DNA from: Berkiella sp964594635
GTDB taxonomy: Bacteria > Pseudomonadota > Gammaproteobacteria > Berkiellales > Berkiellaceae
Length of the DNA: 64,000 bases
NCBI GenBank assembly: GCA_964594635.1
Contig: CAZQMV010000003.1
Coordinates: 124,001 to 188,000 of the forward strand
Direction of reading: 5' to 3'
In this document: positions 9,086 to 16,977 of the stretch, piece after piece
How the letters are laid out: each line of letters begins with the position of its first letter
How positions within the stretch are numbered: the stretch's first letter is position 1
The notes under the pieces: model-generated
What the model was told of the DNA's origin: nothing
Database searches by the model: none
Seen by the model: the letters and a program-made list of their open reading frames with translations, nothing else
Position numbers and translations under genes: made by a program

Positions 9086-10860
9086 AAACTCCTTTTGTCT
9101 GCTTGAATGTAAATTTTATTATCACAGAAAGTGTCGCTTGGATTGTGATCAGTATAAATAATGGTCTTTTTCGCAAAATATTTTTTAAGTGCTTTTTCAA
9201 TCCTGCCTTTATTATTTGTTTTTGCGTCATGATCAACACGGGAAGTGGGTTCGTCTAATACCACCGCATCTGGATCTTTCATAATCGCATTCGCAATTTC
9301 TACACGTTGTTTCTCGCCATCACTTAAGTGCTGCCCATGCCAGTCTTTAACCGTTTCTAAATCGTTAATCGTGCTAGGCTTAAACCCTAATTCTTTCAAA
9401 ACCAATTTTACTTTTTGAATTTCTTCTGGAGTGGCCTTCTTTGTTCTAGGATACATAATGGCATCTAATAAGCTGCCTTCTTCTGGAAAATAGGGCTGCG
9501 AAGGTACAAAATGAACATTGGTTGGCATTCCCTCAATTTCACCGCTTGCATTTGGTGTCAATCCAGCTAGAGCACGTAAAATAGAGGTTTTTCCAACTCC
9601 AGAAGCACCTTGTAGTAAGGTAATACGCCCTTTAGGAATAGTCATCGAATAGTTAGTTAAAATGGCTGTTCCATCTGGTCTTTTCAAAGTGAGATTTTTA
9701 ATGTTAATGGCATTTCCGTTACCACCCGTCATTCGCAAATTCGCTTTACCTTCTTGATGCTGTTTCTCCCAATCAGCCATCGAAACTTTAAACTCATCAA
9801 TGCGTTTTAGAGTAACAGCACATTCTGTTACTTTATCAAAATTATCATTTTTCCAGGTAAAGAAATTGACAACATTTTGGAAATGATAAGGTATTTCTAA
9901 AATACTGGCAAAACTTAACTTTTGAGAAATAATATTGGGCGCACACAACAGCAATGCAAAAAAGGAGGTGAATTCTGCATGCAAATTTGTTGCAAAGGTT
10001 AACAATGAGCGAACTTTCGATGCCCCACTTTGAATAATTCTTGTCTGCTTAATGGTCTGAAGTAAAGATTTATGCTCGTAATCTGCGCCTTTTTTAAATG
10101 CGATTGCTTCAGCATTGGATTTAACATGATGGACTTTGACTTGGATCTTAGCCTCCATTTCTCTTTGCTTGCTTTGCAGATCTTCTAATGAATCACCCAT
10201 TTTATTGGTAATAAAATTATAAGCGAGCGCATAAATAATGGTGCAAGCAACAAGATACCCAGGTATGGCAAAAGATAATGACAAGAAAGTGATTTGCAAT
10301 GGCACCGACAACAAAAACAATCCTCGAAGCCCAACAACAAAATTGCTGACTGTTGTCAAGAAGTTATCAAATAGCTCTGTTGTTGAACGTGCTAATTCTT
10401 CACTATCATGACTAAGAAGTTGCGCAGGATTTGTTGGATTTTGCGTGAGTCGAGTCGTTCCATAGTAGGCATCATTTTTCATCCAGGTTTTCTCAAGCTT
10501 TTTATTGACTGAAAAAGCCAAAGAAGTCCCCAGTAAACTTGCTAGCCATGAATCAATACCCGTAAGCAATCCGTAGCTAGTAATGGCGGCGATGCACTGT
10601 CCTGCTGCAAAAAAGAAAGCAGCATAGGTAACCCCGGGGACAGCGATCAATCCCATTAACGCCGCCATTGTAGAATTGACTGCAATCAAAGCAAAAGCAA
10701 GAAGCACATTACCTAATATAATTCCGGCTAGATATAAGGTGCGAGTTCTCTTCTTTCCACTTAGACCAAAATGTGGGCGATATAGGTTATATAATTTTTT
10801 TGTGATAGATAATAAAGTAATAGGCTCATCTTGTGTCTTGCTATTCTCGTCATAACTCAT
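9073..10860 (-). CDS. ABC transporter, fused permease/ATPase of the YddA/SbmA-like type
   Basis: The 595 aa join a hydrophobic N-terminal half with about five to six membrane helices (from residue 45) to a C-terminal ABC ATPase: Walker A GASGVGKT (about 420), signature LSDGEKQR, Walker B AVVLDEPTS and switch-His YTDHNP. The organisation and the YYGTTRLTQNPTNPAQ-like cytoplasmic loop fit the ABC_membrane_2 family (YddA, BacA/SbmA-related, Rv1819c), which move peptides, vitamin B12 or unknown substrates across the inner membrane. It stands alone; the substrate cannot be deduced. Confidence 0.85.
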   Translation of the reverse strand: MSYDENSKTQDEPITLLSITKKLYNLYRPHFGLSGKKRTRTLYLAGIILGNVLLAFALIAVNSTMAALMGLIAVPGVTYAAFFFAAGQCIAAITSYGLLTGIDSWLASLLGTSLAFSVNKKLEKTWMKNDAYYGTTRLTQNPTNPAQLLSHDSEELARSTTELFDNFLTTVSNFVVGLRGLFLLSVPLQITFLSLSFAIPGYLVACTIIYALAYNFITNKMGDSLEDLQSKQREMEAKIQVKVHHVKSNAEAIAFKKGADYEHKSLLQTIKQTRIIQSGASKVRSLLTFATNLHAEFTSFFALLLCAPNIISQKLSFASILEIPYHFQNVVNFFTWKNDNFDKVTECAVTLKRIDEFKVSMADWEKQHQEGKANLRMTGGNGNAINIKNLTLKRPDGTAILTNYSMTIPKGRITLLQGASGVGKTSILRALAGLTPNASGEIEGMPTNVHFVPSQPYFPEEGSLLDAIMYPRTKKATPEEIQKVKLVLKELGFKPSTINDLETVKDWHGQHLSDGEKQRVEIANAIMKDPDAVVLDEPTSRVDHDAKTNNKGRIEKALKKYFAKKTIIYTDHNPSDTFCDNKIYIQADKRSLKPI

Positions 10861-11220
10861 GCAATTACTTCTTTGATACTTTAAAAATAGGATTTGAATA
10901 TTAATGAAATAATCTAATGAATGGTTAAATTACCCGATGAAAGGCAGCATCAAAGTGATATACGTCACAAGTTTATCGACTAACATTTTGCTAAATTGCT
11001 TTATTGTGTTTTTAAAGAGAACCGCTTTAACAGGCTTTTAGTTTTTAACTAAGTTTGTACATCCTGGCGTTATATTGCCCCCTGATTACAAGTTTGGCCC
11101 AACGAAGAAGTAAACCGAATCGTCCAGAACCTACACAACAGATAGAGGCGATGGATATTGACGAGAGGCCCGCAATACTTCAGATCTCAAAAATATAATG
11201 CGGAGTCTATAGACTAAACT
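10861..11220. other. 360-nt intergenic region, little seen
   Basis: No RNA gene or strong hairpin was seen. A short plus-strand frame at about 11055-11199 could encode a peptide ending RPAILQISKI with a possible TTG start, but nothing supports it beyond openness. The promoter of the minus-strand ABC transporter must lie near 10860-10920. Confidence 0.4.
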
Positions 11221-11853
11221 TTACGCTCTACTTGGCAAACGACTTAACTTTGTAACCAAGTCGAGTAGTTTCTCTTGTGGCAATCCTTCGAGAGTCGGTA
11301 ATTTTTGTTCGATTTGTTCAAATTTCGACAGTCTTGTCCAGCAGGCTGGATTTTGTTCAACAAAAATTTGAACTTGCGGGCACTTTGTTAACAAGCAATC
11401 TAAACGCTCTTGTACTGTCTTAGGCGTAGCAGCAAGTCTTGGCACAGCGACTAGATGGGTGTCCTCTACAGCATCCTTTGTTAATTCAGGTGTTGGAGAA
11501 GTATCTCGTCGTAGCCCTTCGGGCGAAGACGGATGGGTGTCCTTTTGTAGCTGTGGTTTCTTTTTCAGTTTATTCCAACCGAAGACCGACAATTTTTTGG
11601 TGCACCAGGCCGCACCTTTTAATAAAATGGGTGTCCCCAAGTAACCGATAGCTTCTTTGGCAATCACAAATGCGACCTGTGCATGGGGCGAGATAGGTGA
11701 TCCCATCGTTTTACTGATCATTTTCTCAAAAAGATCTCGAACAGTCGGTGCAAAAAATAAGCTGGCACCTAATAAGCTCAAATTACTCATACCATTTGTG
11801 AAGCGCTCGATGAGCGTTGGACCATTTTTCATAAAGAACGTGAAACCTAACAA
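11221..11853 (-). CDS. Hypothetical protein containing copies of the GGACACCCAT repeat
   Basis: The 210 aa have no family I recognise. The N-terminal half has two mildly hydrophobic stretches (about 25-37 and 60-80), the middle is a Thr/Pro/Ser/Lys-rich linker, and the C-terminus is Leu-rich and probably helical. Two copies of the dispersed repeat encode DTH in the linker (EDTHL and KDTHP) and a third falls in another frame, which suggests that the repeat has invaded the linker. It lies 109 nt from fur on the same strand. Confidence 0.5.
   Translation of the reverse strand: MLGFTFFMKNGPTLIERFTNGMSNLSLLGASLFFAPTVRDLFEKMISKTMGSPISPHAQVAFVIAKEAIGYLGTPILLKGAAWCTKKLSVFGWNKLKKKPQLQKDTHPSSPEGLRRDTSPTPELTKDAVEDTHLVAVPRLAATPKTVQERLDCLLTKCPQVQIFVEQNPACWTRLSKFEQIEQKLPTLEGLPQEKLLDLVTKLSRLPSRA
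11455..11636. repeat. Three ATGGGTGTCC copies of the dispersed repeat inside a CDS
   Basis: Exact copies lie at 11455-11464, 11533-11542 and 11627-11636, all in the ATGG-TGTCC orientation. They fall inside the minus-strand hypothetical gene at 11221-11853. The same motif recurs mainly at 38-48 kb. Confidence 0.7.
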
Positions 11854-11962
11854 GATTTAGTTAGATGACATATTAATTTATAATGAATGCCAAATCTATC
11901 TCTTTTAGGGCGTTTTATCGGCGATAAGCGGTATAACCCAAAAAAGGAGGGCAGCTCAAATA

Positions 11963-12391
11963 TCATTCATTGCAGTTTTGACAGGTGCCATAAAGATATA
12001 AGCAATGTTCCGTAATCGTGAAGTTAAATTGCTTGGCAATCGCAATTTGCCGCTCTTCGATGATTTTATCGACAAACTCTTCAACCTTTCCGCATTTGAT
12101 GCAAACAAGGTGATCGTGATGATGTCCTGCATCCAATTCAAAAACTGCATGGCCGCCCGTATCAAAATGATGGCGTATCACTAAACCTGCTGCTTCAAAT
12201 TGCGTTAGAACACGATAAACCGTGGCTAAACCGACGTCATCCCCAGAATCCAGTAACTTCTTATAGACTTCTTCAGCACTAATGTGCCGCTCTTTGGCAT
12301 TCTCTAGAATGCTTAAAATTTTCAGGCGCGGCAGAGTCACTTTAAGGCCTGCCTTCTTTAATCCTTTATTATCGAGTTTATCTTCTGACAT
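11963..12391 (-). CDS. fur: Ferric uptake regulator Fur
   Basis: Iron-responsive dimeric repressor. The start at 12391 (MSEDKLDNKG) has AAGGA upstream, giving 142 aa, the usual length; an upstream ATG at 12445 is less likely. The winged helix spans about 15-85 (AEEVYKKLL, GLATVYRVLTQFEAAGLV), followed by the metal site HHHDHLVC and two CxxC pairs (CIKC, CQNC). It is divergent from bamE, an arrangement conserved in many gammaproteobacteria (fur-omlA). Confidence 0.97.
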   Translation of the reverse strand: MSEDKLDNKGLKKAGLKVTLPRLKILSILENAKERHISAEEVYKKLLDSGDDVGLATVYRVLTQFEAAGLVIRHHFDTGGHAVFELDAGHHHDHLVCIKCGKVEEFVDKIIEERQIAIAKQFNFTITEHCLYLYGTCQNCNE

Positions 12392-12540
12392 TAAATAGGT
12401 CCTTAGCTTCAAGTTTGTTAAGGCTACCATTTCCAAATGCTGCATGCATCCTCACTAACTTGATAGAGAGTCTCGGAAATGTTAGCCTTGCACCAATTAC
12501 AAAGTCCCTAATTTAAAATTAAGCTTACTAAGATAATACA

Positions 12541-12882
12541 ATGACAGTGCAACCCTCTACTCTTTTAAAATGTGTCTGTTGCTTGCTTTTAAGCTTGAGC
12601 TTAAGTGCCTGCTTTGTGCGGCCTTATCGCTTCGATTTGCTCCAAGGGAATCCCCTTACGCCAGAATCTATTTCTTTAATTCATGAAGGGATGAGTGAAG
12701 ACGAAGTACGCTACGTGCTTGGCACTCCAATGCTACATGATATCTTCCACACTAATCGCTGGGATTACGTTTATATTGAGCGTCCAAGTCGTGGTGAAGA
12801 AACACGTCGTCACTTAGCCATTTATTTTGAAAATGGTCGAGTTGAAAAAATCACACAAGATCCTTTGCCCGAAGTGGCTTAA
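12541..12882 (+). CDS. bamE: Outer membrane assembly lipoprotein BamE (SmpA/OmlA)
   Basis: Small lipoprotein of the BAM complex that inserts beta-barrel proteins in the outer membrane. A signal peptide with lipobox LSAC ends at Cys24. The mature part holds the family pattern GNPLTPESISLIHEGMSEDEVRYVLGTP and WDYVYIERP. The length of 113 aa is normal. It converges on ratB with a 32-nt overlap of the coding ends and is divergent from fur. Confidence 0.95.
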   Translation: MTVQPSTLLKCVCCLLLSLSLSACFVRPYRFDLLQGNPLTPESISLIHEGMSEDEVRYVLGTPMLHDIFHTNRWDYVYIERPSRGEETRRHLAIYFENGRVEKITQDPLPEVA

Positions 12883-13168
12883 ATTTCTTACGCTTAACCG
12901 GTACTGCCCGATCTTTTCTGGCCGACATGGGATCTTTTTGTAATGGTCGATAGATCTCAACGCGATCGCCTTCAAGCACAACGTCGGTTAACGCTTTTAA
13001 TTTTCCAAACACACCCACTTTATCCAGCGTGATTTCAGGATAGGTTTTTAATAAACCTGATAGTTCAATCGCCTGCAAAAGCGTTGTGCCTGAAGGAACC
13101 GTTAAAGCAACAATCTGTTGGGATTCTTTAGTGGCGAAAACCACTTCGATCGCAAAATTATTTAACAT
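12851..13168 (-). CDS. ratB: RnfH/RatB family ubiquitin-like protein
   Basis: Small beta-grasp protein of the UPF0125/RnfH family, of unclear role. The start at 13168 (MLNNFAIEVVFAT) gives 105 aa and overlaps the ratA stop by 11 nt; the longer frame upstream lies inside ratA. Motifs are LTVPSGTTLLQAIELSG, VGVFGKLKAL and GDRVEIYRPLQKDPMSARKDRA, the last being the family signature. It is coupled to ratA, as in E. coli. Confidence 0.9.
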   Translation of the reverse strand: MLNNFAIEVVFATKESQQIVALTVPSGTTLLQAIELSGLLKTYPEITLDKVGVFGKLKALTDVVLEGDRVEIYRPLQKDPMSARKDRAVPVKRKKFKPLRAKDLV

Positions 13169-13592
13169 AAACTTGATGGGCTCGTTTAGTGAATGATTCA
13201 ACCATGGTGCTGGCCATTTGATGAAAGAGTGGGCCCAAGGCAAAGCTCAGTAATTTATTACTGAATTCGAACGATAAGTTAAGAGTAACCCGGCTGCCTT
13301 GATCAGCAATCGACTGAAACTGCCATAATCCTTCTAGTTGGCGAAAAGGACCATGCAATAAGCGCATTTCAACTCGCTCATTAGGTAGTAAACGATTCAC
13401 CGTAGTAAAGGATTTGGCCAAGGCCCCTTTGGCAAAATGCACAGTCGCTTGGATTTCTTCAAGGCTTCGGCTGATAACTTCGGTATTGGGGCACCAGGGC
13501 AGGAATTGGGGATATTGCTCAATATCGTTCACCAAATCGTACATTTGGGCACAAGTGAAGGGTACGAAAGCGCTACGAGTGATGTTCGCCAT
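13158..13592 (-). CDS. ratA: RatA/COQ10-family START-domain protein
   Basis: The 144 aa form a single polyketide-cyclase/START-like domain: MANITRSAFVPFTCAQMYDLVNDIEQYPQFLPWCPNTEV is the hallmark N-terminus. E. coli RatA was described as an inhibitor of 70S ribosome formation, while COQ10 homologues bind ubiquinone; which role applies here is unknown. It precedes ratB and is divergent from smpB, the standard ratAB/smpB arrangement. Confidence 0.93.
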   Translation of the reverse strand: MANITRSAFVPFTCAQMYDLVNDIEQYPQFLPWCPNTEVISRSLEEIQATVHFAKGALAKSFTTVNRLLPNERVEMRLLHGPFRQLEGLWQFQSIADQGSRVTLNLSFEFSNKLLSFALGPLFHQMASTMVESFTKRAHQVYVK

Positions 13593-13680
13593 AGTCTTTT
13601 GCCCTCCCCCTACATATATTCTGCCTATTATAATAGGTAATCATTTATTTTTCGAAGCACCCACGTATAATAAACTGACT

Positions 13681-14154
13681 ATGAGTAAGAAAAAACCGTC
13701 AAACGACAATTCGCGCATTGCTGAAAACCGTAAAGCACGCCATGAATATGCCATTGAGGAGACTCTAGAGGCAGGCGTGGTGCTACAAGGGTGGGAAGTC
13801 AAAAGCCTGCGTGCCGGTAAAGGTAGCATCGTTGATAGCTATGTCATTATCAAAAATGGCGAAGCCTTTTTGTTAAATTGCGTCATTAGCCCATTGCTGA
13901 GTGCATCTACGCATATCACCCCTGAAAATAGCCGCACACGTAAGCTGTTATTAAATAAAAAAGAGTTAAAACGCTTAATTGGCGCGGTAGAACGCAAAGG
14001 GTACACCATTGTTGCGCTAACCATGTATTGGAAAAATAGTTTCGTGAAAGTGCAAATTGCCGTCGCCAAAGGTAAAAAGCTGCACGATAAGCGTCAAACT
14101 GAGAAAGAGAAAGATTGGCAGCGTGAGAAAGCGCGGATTTTAAGCGGACAATAG
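13681..14154 (+). CDS. smpB: SsrA-binding protein SmpB
   Basis: Binds tmRNA and brings it to stalled ribosomes for trans-translation. The ATG at 13681 gives 157 aa, the family length; a longer frame upstream would overlap ratA and is rejected. Motifs are ENRKARHEYAIEETLEAGVVLQGWEVKSLR at the N-terminus and the basic tail KGKKLHDKRQTEKEKDWQREKARI. ssrA, its RNA partner, follows 68 nt downstream. Confidence 0.98.
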   Translation: MSKKKPSNDNSRIAENRKARHEYAIEETLEAGVVLQGWEVKSLRAGKGSIVDSYVIIKNGEAFLLNCVISPLLSASTHITPENSRTRKLLLNKKELKRLIGAVERKGYTIVALTMYWKNSFVKVQIAVAKGKKLHDKRQTEKEKDWQREKARILSGQ

Positions 14155-14186
14155 TCTGTTCTATCAGCCAGTTACACATCTTTACA

Positions 14187-14215
14187 TTGATTTTTAAACT
14201 CAATCGGCATAGTAT
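14187..14215 (+). promoter_or_regulatory. ssrA promoter
   Basis: TTGATT (14187-14192), a 17-nt spacer and TAGTAT (14210-14215) form a good sigma-70 promoter. Seven nucleotides later comes the GGGGGCGA 5' end of tmRNA. Confidence 0.75.
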
Positions 14216-14222
14216 CAATATT

Positions 14223-14585
14223 GGGGGCGACCTGGCTTCGATGCAGATCGCGAAACCCAAGGGGCATGCCGAGCATACAGTTTAACCTCGTTAAAATTAA
14301 CTGTGTTTGTTTAAATGCAAACGATAAACACTACGGAGCTTCCGACCTAAAAAAAGTCGCGTAAGTTCTCCTTCTACCAGCTGTGCTTATGCGGTTGGCT
14401 AGGGGGTCGATTACATAAGACCGCCTGACTGATTGCTCTTGGCTGTTGGGCTAAATAAAAGAGAGATCGCTGGGTGCTTCTGTGCTAGATCAGGGGGTAC
14501 TTGGTTAAACAAAACTGGTCAAGATAAGCATGTAGATCCTTAGGTGTAACATGTGCAGACGCGGGTTCAATTCCCGCCGCCTCCA
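14223..14585 (+). ncRNA. ssrA: tmRNA (SsrA)
   Basis: The RNA rescues stalled ribosomes with SmpB. The 5' end GGGGGCGACCTGGCTTCGAT and the 3' T-arm/acceptor GACGCGGGTTCAATTCCCGCCGCCTCCA pair as the tRNA-like domain. The tag frame resumes at GCA 14317 and reads ANDKHYGASDLKKVA, followed by TAA at 14362-14364. Length is about 363 nt. CCA is not encoded in full (TCCACAG follows), probably because the 3' end is an integration site. The tag ends in VA rather than the common LAA/AA. Confidence 0.97.
14569..14585 (+). other. attL: island junction in the ssrA 3' end
   Basis: AATTCCCGCCGCC (14569-14581) followed by TCCA is the 3' end of ssrA. The identical 13-mer, followed by CCA, recurs at 27156-27168. 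The integrase gene starts 168 nt inside this boundary. ssrA 3' ends are classic targets of P4-type integrases. Confidence 0.85.
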
Positions 14586-14624
14586 CAGAATTCAAATCCA
14601 ACCAAATCCGATACCGTCCATGAG

Positions 14625-14647
14625 CCCTTGTAAATCAAGGGTTTTTT
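14625..14647 (+). terminator. Terminator now serving ssrA, inside the island end
   Basis: CCCTTG-TAAAT-CAAGGG followed by TTTTTTG lies 40 nt after the ssrA 3' end. It was presumably supplied by the island and replaces the displaced host terminator at 27173-27220. Confidence 0.75.
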
Positions 14648-14700
14648 GTTTATAACCTCTCCATTCCGGGCTACTCGAGGCCAAGCCAATCCTGCTCTTT

Positions 14701-14720
14701 TTGGGGGCCGATTGGGGGCC
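14701..14720 (+). promoter_or_regulatory. Paired TTGGGGGCC repeats at the left island end
   Basis: TTGGGGGCC occurs at 14701-14709 and 14712-14720, 11 bp (about one helical turn) apart. A related pair (AGGGGCC, TGGGGGCC) lies at 27079-27097 near attR. Their placement just inside both ends is what integrase or excisionase arm-type sites would show. Confidence 0.45.
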
Positions 14721-14752
14721 TTTCAGTGTTGCTTTGTTGTAGAGGCCCCTAG

Positions 14753-15937
14753 ATGGCATTAACAGACTTAAAAATAAGAAAACTTAAACCTCAAGACAAA
14801 GAATACAAAGCTTTCGATGAAAAAGGCCTGTATTTGGTTGTCACCCCCAAAGGAAAGCTGCTCTGGAAGCACAAAATCTACTTTGAGGGTAAAGAACTGA
14901 AGCTTTCGCACGGCCCCTACCCTGAGGTCACACTAAAGGCAGCAAGAGAAAAACGAGACCAAGCGAGAAGCGATGCTGCTAACGGTATTGATCCAAGCCA
15001 TAAGAAGAAGGCAACAAAATTAGCACGTCAGTTAGGCCATGAAAATAATTTTGAAGGCATTGCTATTGAATGGCATATCAAATTCTCTGACAAGTGGACA
15101 GAGGAACATGGGAAGCGTCTTCTTGAAAGACTCAAGAAAGATATCTTTCCATGGCTGGGTAAACGTCCTATCGCTGAAATTACTGCTCAAGAACTTTTGT
15201 CCGTTATTCGTCGAATTGAGAAAAGAGGCGCCATTGAATCAGCACATCGCGCTTTGCAAAACTGTGGTCAAGTATTTAGATATGCTATAGCCACCGGACG
15301 CTGCGAACGTAATATCGTTCCTGATCTTAGCGGTGCCCTACAACCAGTCAAACCGCAACACCATGCAAGCATTACAGAGCCCAAAGCTATTGGCGCTCTC
15401 TTACGCGCTATTAACGGCTATGAAGGCCATTTTGTTACTCAATGCGCCTTGAAATTTGCCCCGCTTGTTTTTGTGAGACCTGGGGAGCTTCGACATGCCG
15501 AATGGTCTGAAATTGATTTTGAGTCAAGAGAATGGCGAATCCCTGCTGAAAAAATGAAGATGCGTGAGAAGCATATTGTGCCACTCTCACAGCAATCAAT
15601 CGATGTTTTACAAGAACTAAAGCCATTAACAGGCGACGGTAAGTATGTTTTCCCCAGCGTTCGTACCCTTAACCGCCCTATGTCAAATAACACCGTTTTG
15701 GGAGCACTACGTCGGCTTGGCTATACATCAGATGAAATGACAGGGCATGGCTTTAGAAGCATGGCTTGCACCCTTCTTAACGAGCAAGGCTGGAATCGTG
15801 ATGCAATAGAACGTCAATTGGCGCATGCGGAAAGAAATTCAATTAGGGCCGCTTATAACTACGCTGAGCATCTGCCTGAGCGACGAAAAATGATGCAAGC
15901 ATGGGCAGACTATCTCGATTCACTAGTAATTGAATAG
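14753..15937 (+). CDS. int: Tyrosine recombinase/integrase, P4-like
   Basis: Catalyses site-specific integration of the island into ssrA. The 394 aa have an N-terminal arm-binding domain (DUF4102: KLKPQDKEYKAFDEKGLYLVVTPKGKLLW pattern), a central SAM-like core-binding domain (about 95-200) and a C-terminal catalytic domain with Arg in VRPGELRHAEW, HxxR in GHGFRSM, His in LAHAERN and the nucleophile Tyr in AAYNYAEHLPERR. It is intact and adjacent to attL. Confidence 0.96.
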   Translation: MALTDLKIRKLKPQDKEYKAFDEKGLYLVVTPKGKLLWKHKIYFEGKELKLSHGPYPEVTLKAAREKRDQARSDAANGIDPSHKKKATKLARQLGHENNFEGIAIEWHIKFSDKWTEEHGKRLLERLKKDIFPWLGKRPIAEITAQELLSVIRRIEKRGAIESAHRALQNCGQVFRYAIATGRCERNIVPDLSGALQPVKPQHHASITEPKAIGALLRAINGYEGHFVTQCALKFAPLVFVRPGELRHAEWSEIDFESREWRIPAEKMKMREKHIVPLSQQSIDVLQELKPLTGDGKYVFPSVRTLNRPMSNNTVLGALRRLGYTSDEMTGHGFRSMACTLLNEQGWNRDAIERQLAHAERNSIRAAYNYAEHLPERRKMMQAWADYLDSLVIE

Positions 15938-15945
15938 GATAAAAA

Positions 15946-16638
15946 ATGAATACAAATAAAACTTCAAGCATGCAACTTACGCCAGAAATACTGCAGGAAA
16001 TTGATAAGATAAAAATAAAATTTAGATTTAGAGAAGATATTGATCTTGTTGAACATTTAAAGTTTATAAAAAGCTCGCTTGAACTGATCGAGGATCATGA
16101 AAGCCAAAAAAATATTATTGTAAAAAGGAAAATTCTCAAAAAGAGAATTAAGCTTCTTACCCAATTAATAGACTCATTTGATCATGATTTTGATTTTGTT
16201 GAACATGAATCTTTTTTGGTTAACTTAGAAAATCAAAACGATTATTTTGAAAAAGAGTTGAATTCTTTAGCGACTAAAAAAGGAGCCCCTACTCAATCAT
16301 CGAGCTACAGATGTGCTGCCTTCCTATTAAAAATATTCTCAAACGGTACAGTTAAAAAAGACGAACCACCCCTCGCTATCAAATGCTGGAATCCCACAAA
16401 GAAAGCTAATCAAAAGGATTTCTATGGCTTCATCAATGATATTCTTCCTTTAATGCTTAAAATGGGCATTGAAATAAAAGCAAGTAATGAAACCATCGTG
16501 GAGTATGCTTCTAAAATTGTATCTCCTACATATTGCAAAGAATTTACTCCTCGTCGTTTCGAAAATGATATAGCTCAGAACACCTACCAATCAATTGACG
16601 ATCTCCTCGTAAACAACTCTGATAATGATTATTCTTAA
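15946..16638 (+). CDS. Hypothetical island protein
   Basis: The 230 aa are unrecognised. The N-terminal 110 residues are rich in Lys, Glu, Ile and Leu, probably helical or coiled coil (KRKILKKRIKLLTQLID). The C-terminal part has no visible catalytic motif. It starts 8 nt after int with AGGAT upstream, so it is probably cotranscribed and may act with the integrase or in island maintenance; that is inference. Confidence 0.7.
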   Translation: MNTNKTSSMQLTPEILQEIDKIKIKFRFREDIDLVEHLKFIKSSLELIEDHESQKNIIVKRKILKKRIKLLTQLIDSFDHDFDFVEHESFLVNLENQNDYFEKELNSLATKKGAPTQSSSYRCAAFLLKIFSNGTVKKDEPPLAIKCWNPTKKANQKDFYGFINDILPLMLKMGIEIKASNETIVEYASKIVSPTYCKEFTPRRFENDIAQNTYQSIDDLLVNNSDNDYS

Positions 16639-16768
16639 TTTATCTTGTTTGTTATCTAAACAGCTAGAAATAAATCAAAAAATGAAAAGTGATTTTATTC
16701 CTTAGATTTTACAATTGGATCTGTATAAATTCCTTTGCATTCGATCAGAGGCTGTTAAAGGAGGCATT

Positions 16769-16966
16769 ATGGATCAATCAAAAATATCTGGTTTATTACG
16801 CATTTCTCAAGTTCTTGAGCTTATTCCAATTGGTAAATCTACATGGTGGTCTGGAGTTAAGAATGGTCGCTTTCCAAAAGGAATCAAATTAGGGCCAAAT
16901 ACCACTGTTTGGCGGATTCAGGATATCGAAAATTTGATCAGGACTTTAGATACTGATGATAACTAG
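16769..16966 (+). CDS. AlpA-family DNA-binding regulator
   Basis: The start at 16769 is preceded by a perfect AGGAGG. The 65 aa hold a MerR-like winged helix: GLLRISQVLELIPIGKSTWW, GRFPKGIKL, VWRIQDIENLI, the pattern of AlpA/excisionase-like proteins that control integrase expression or excision. It lies 11 nt before the RepA-like ATPase gene. Confidence 0.88.
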   Translation: MDQSKISGLLRISQVLELIPIGKSTWWSGVKNGRFPKGIKLGPNTTVWRIQDIENLIRTLDTDDN

Positions 16967-16977
16967 AGGGAACTAAC

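Noticed and set aside
13414..13680. N-terminal extension of smpB
   Set aside because: It is antisense to ratA and would add 89 residues absent from SmpB proteins; ATG 13681 gives the normal length.
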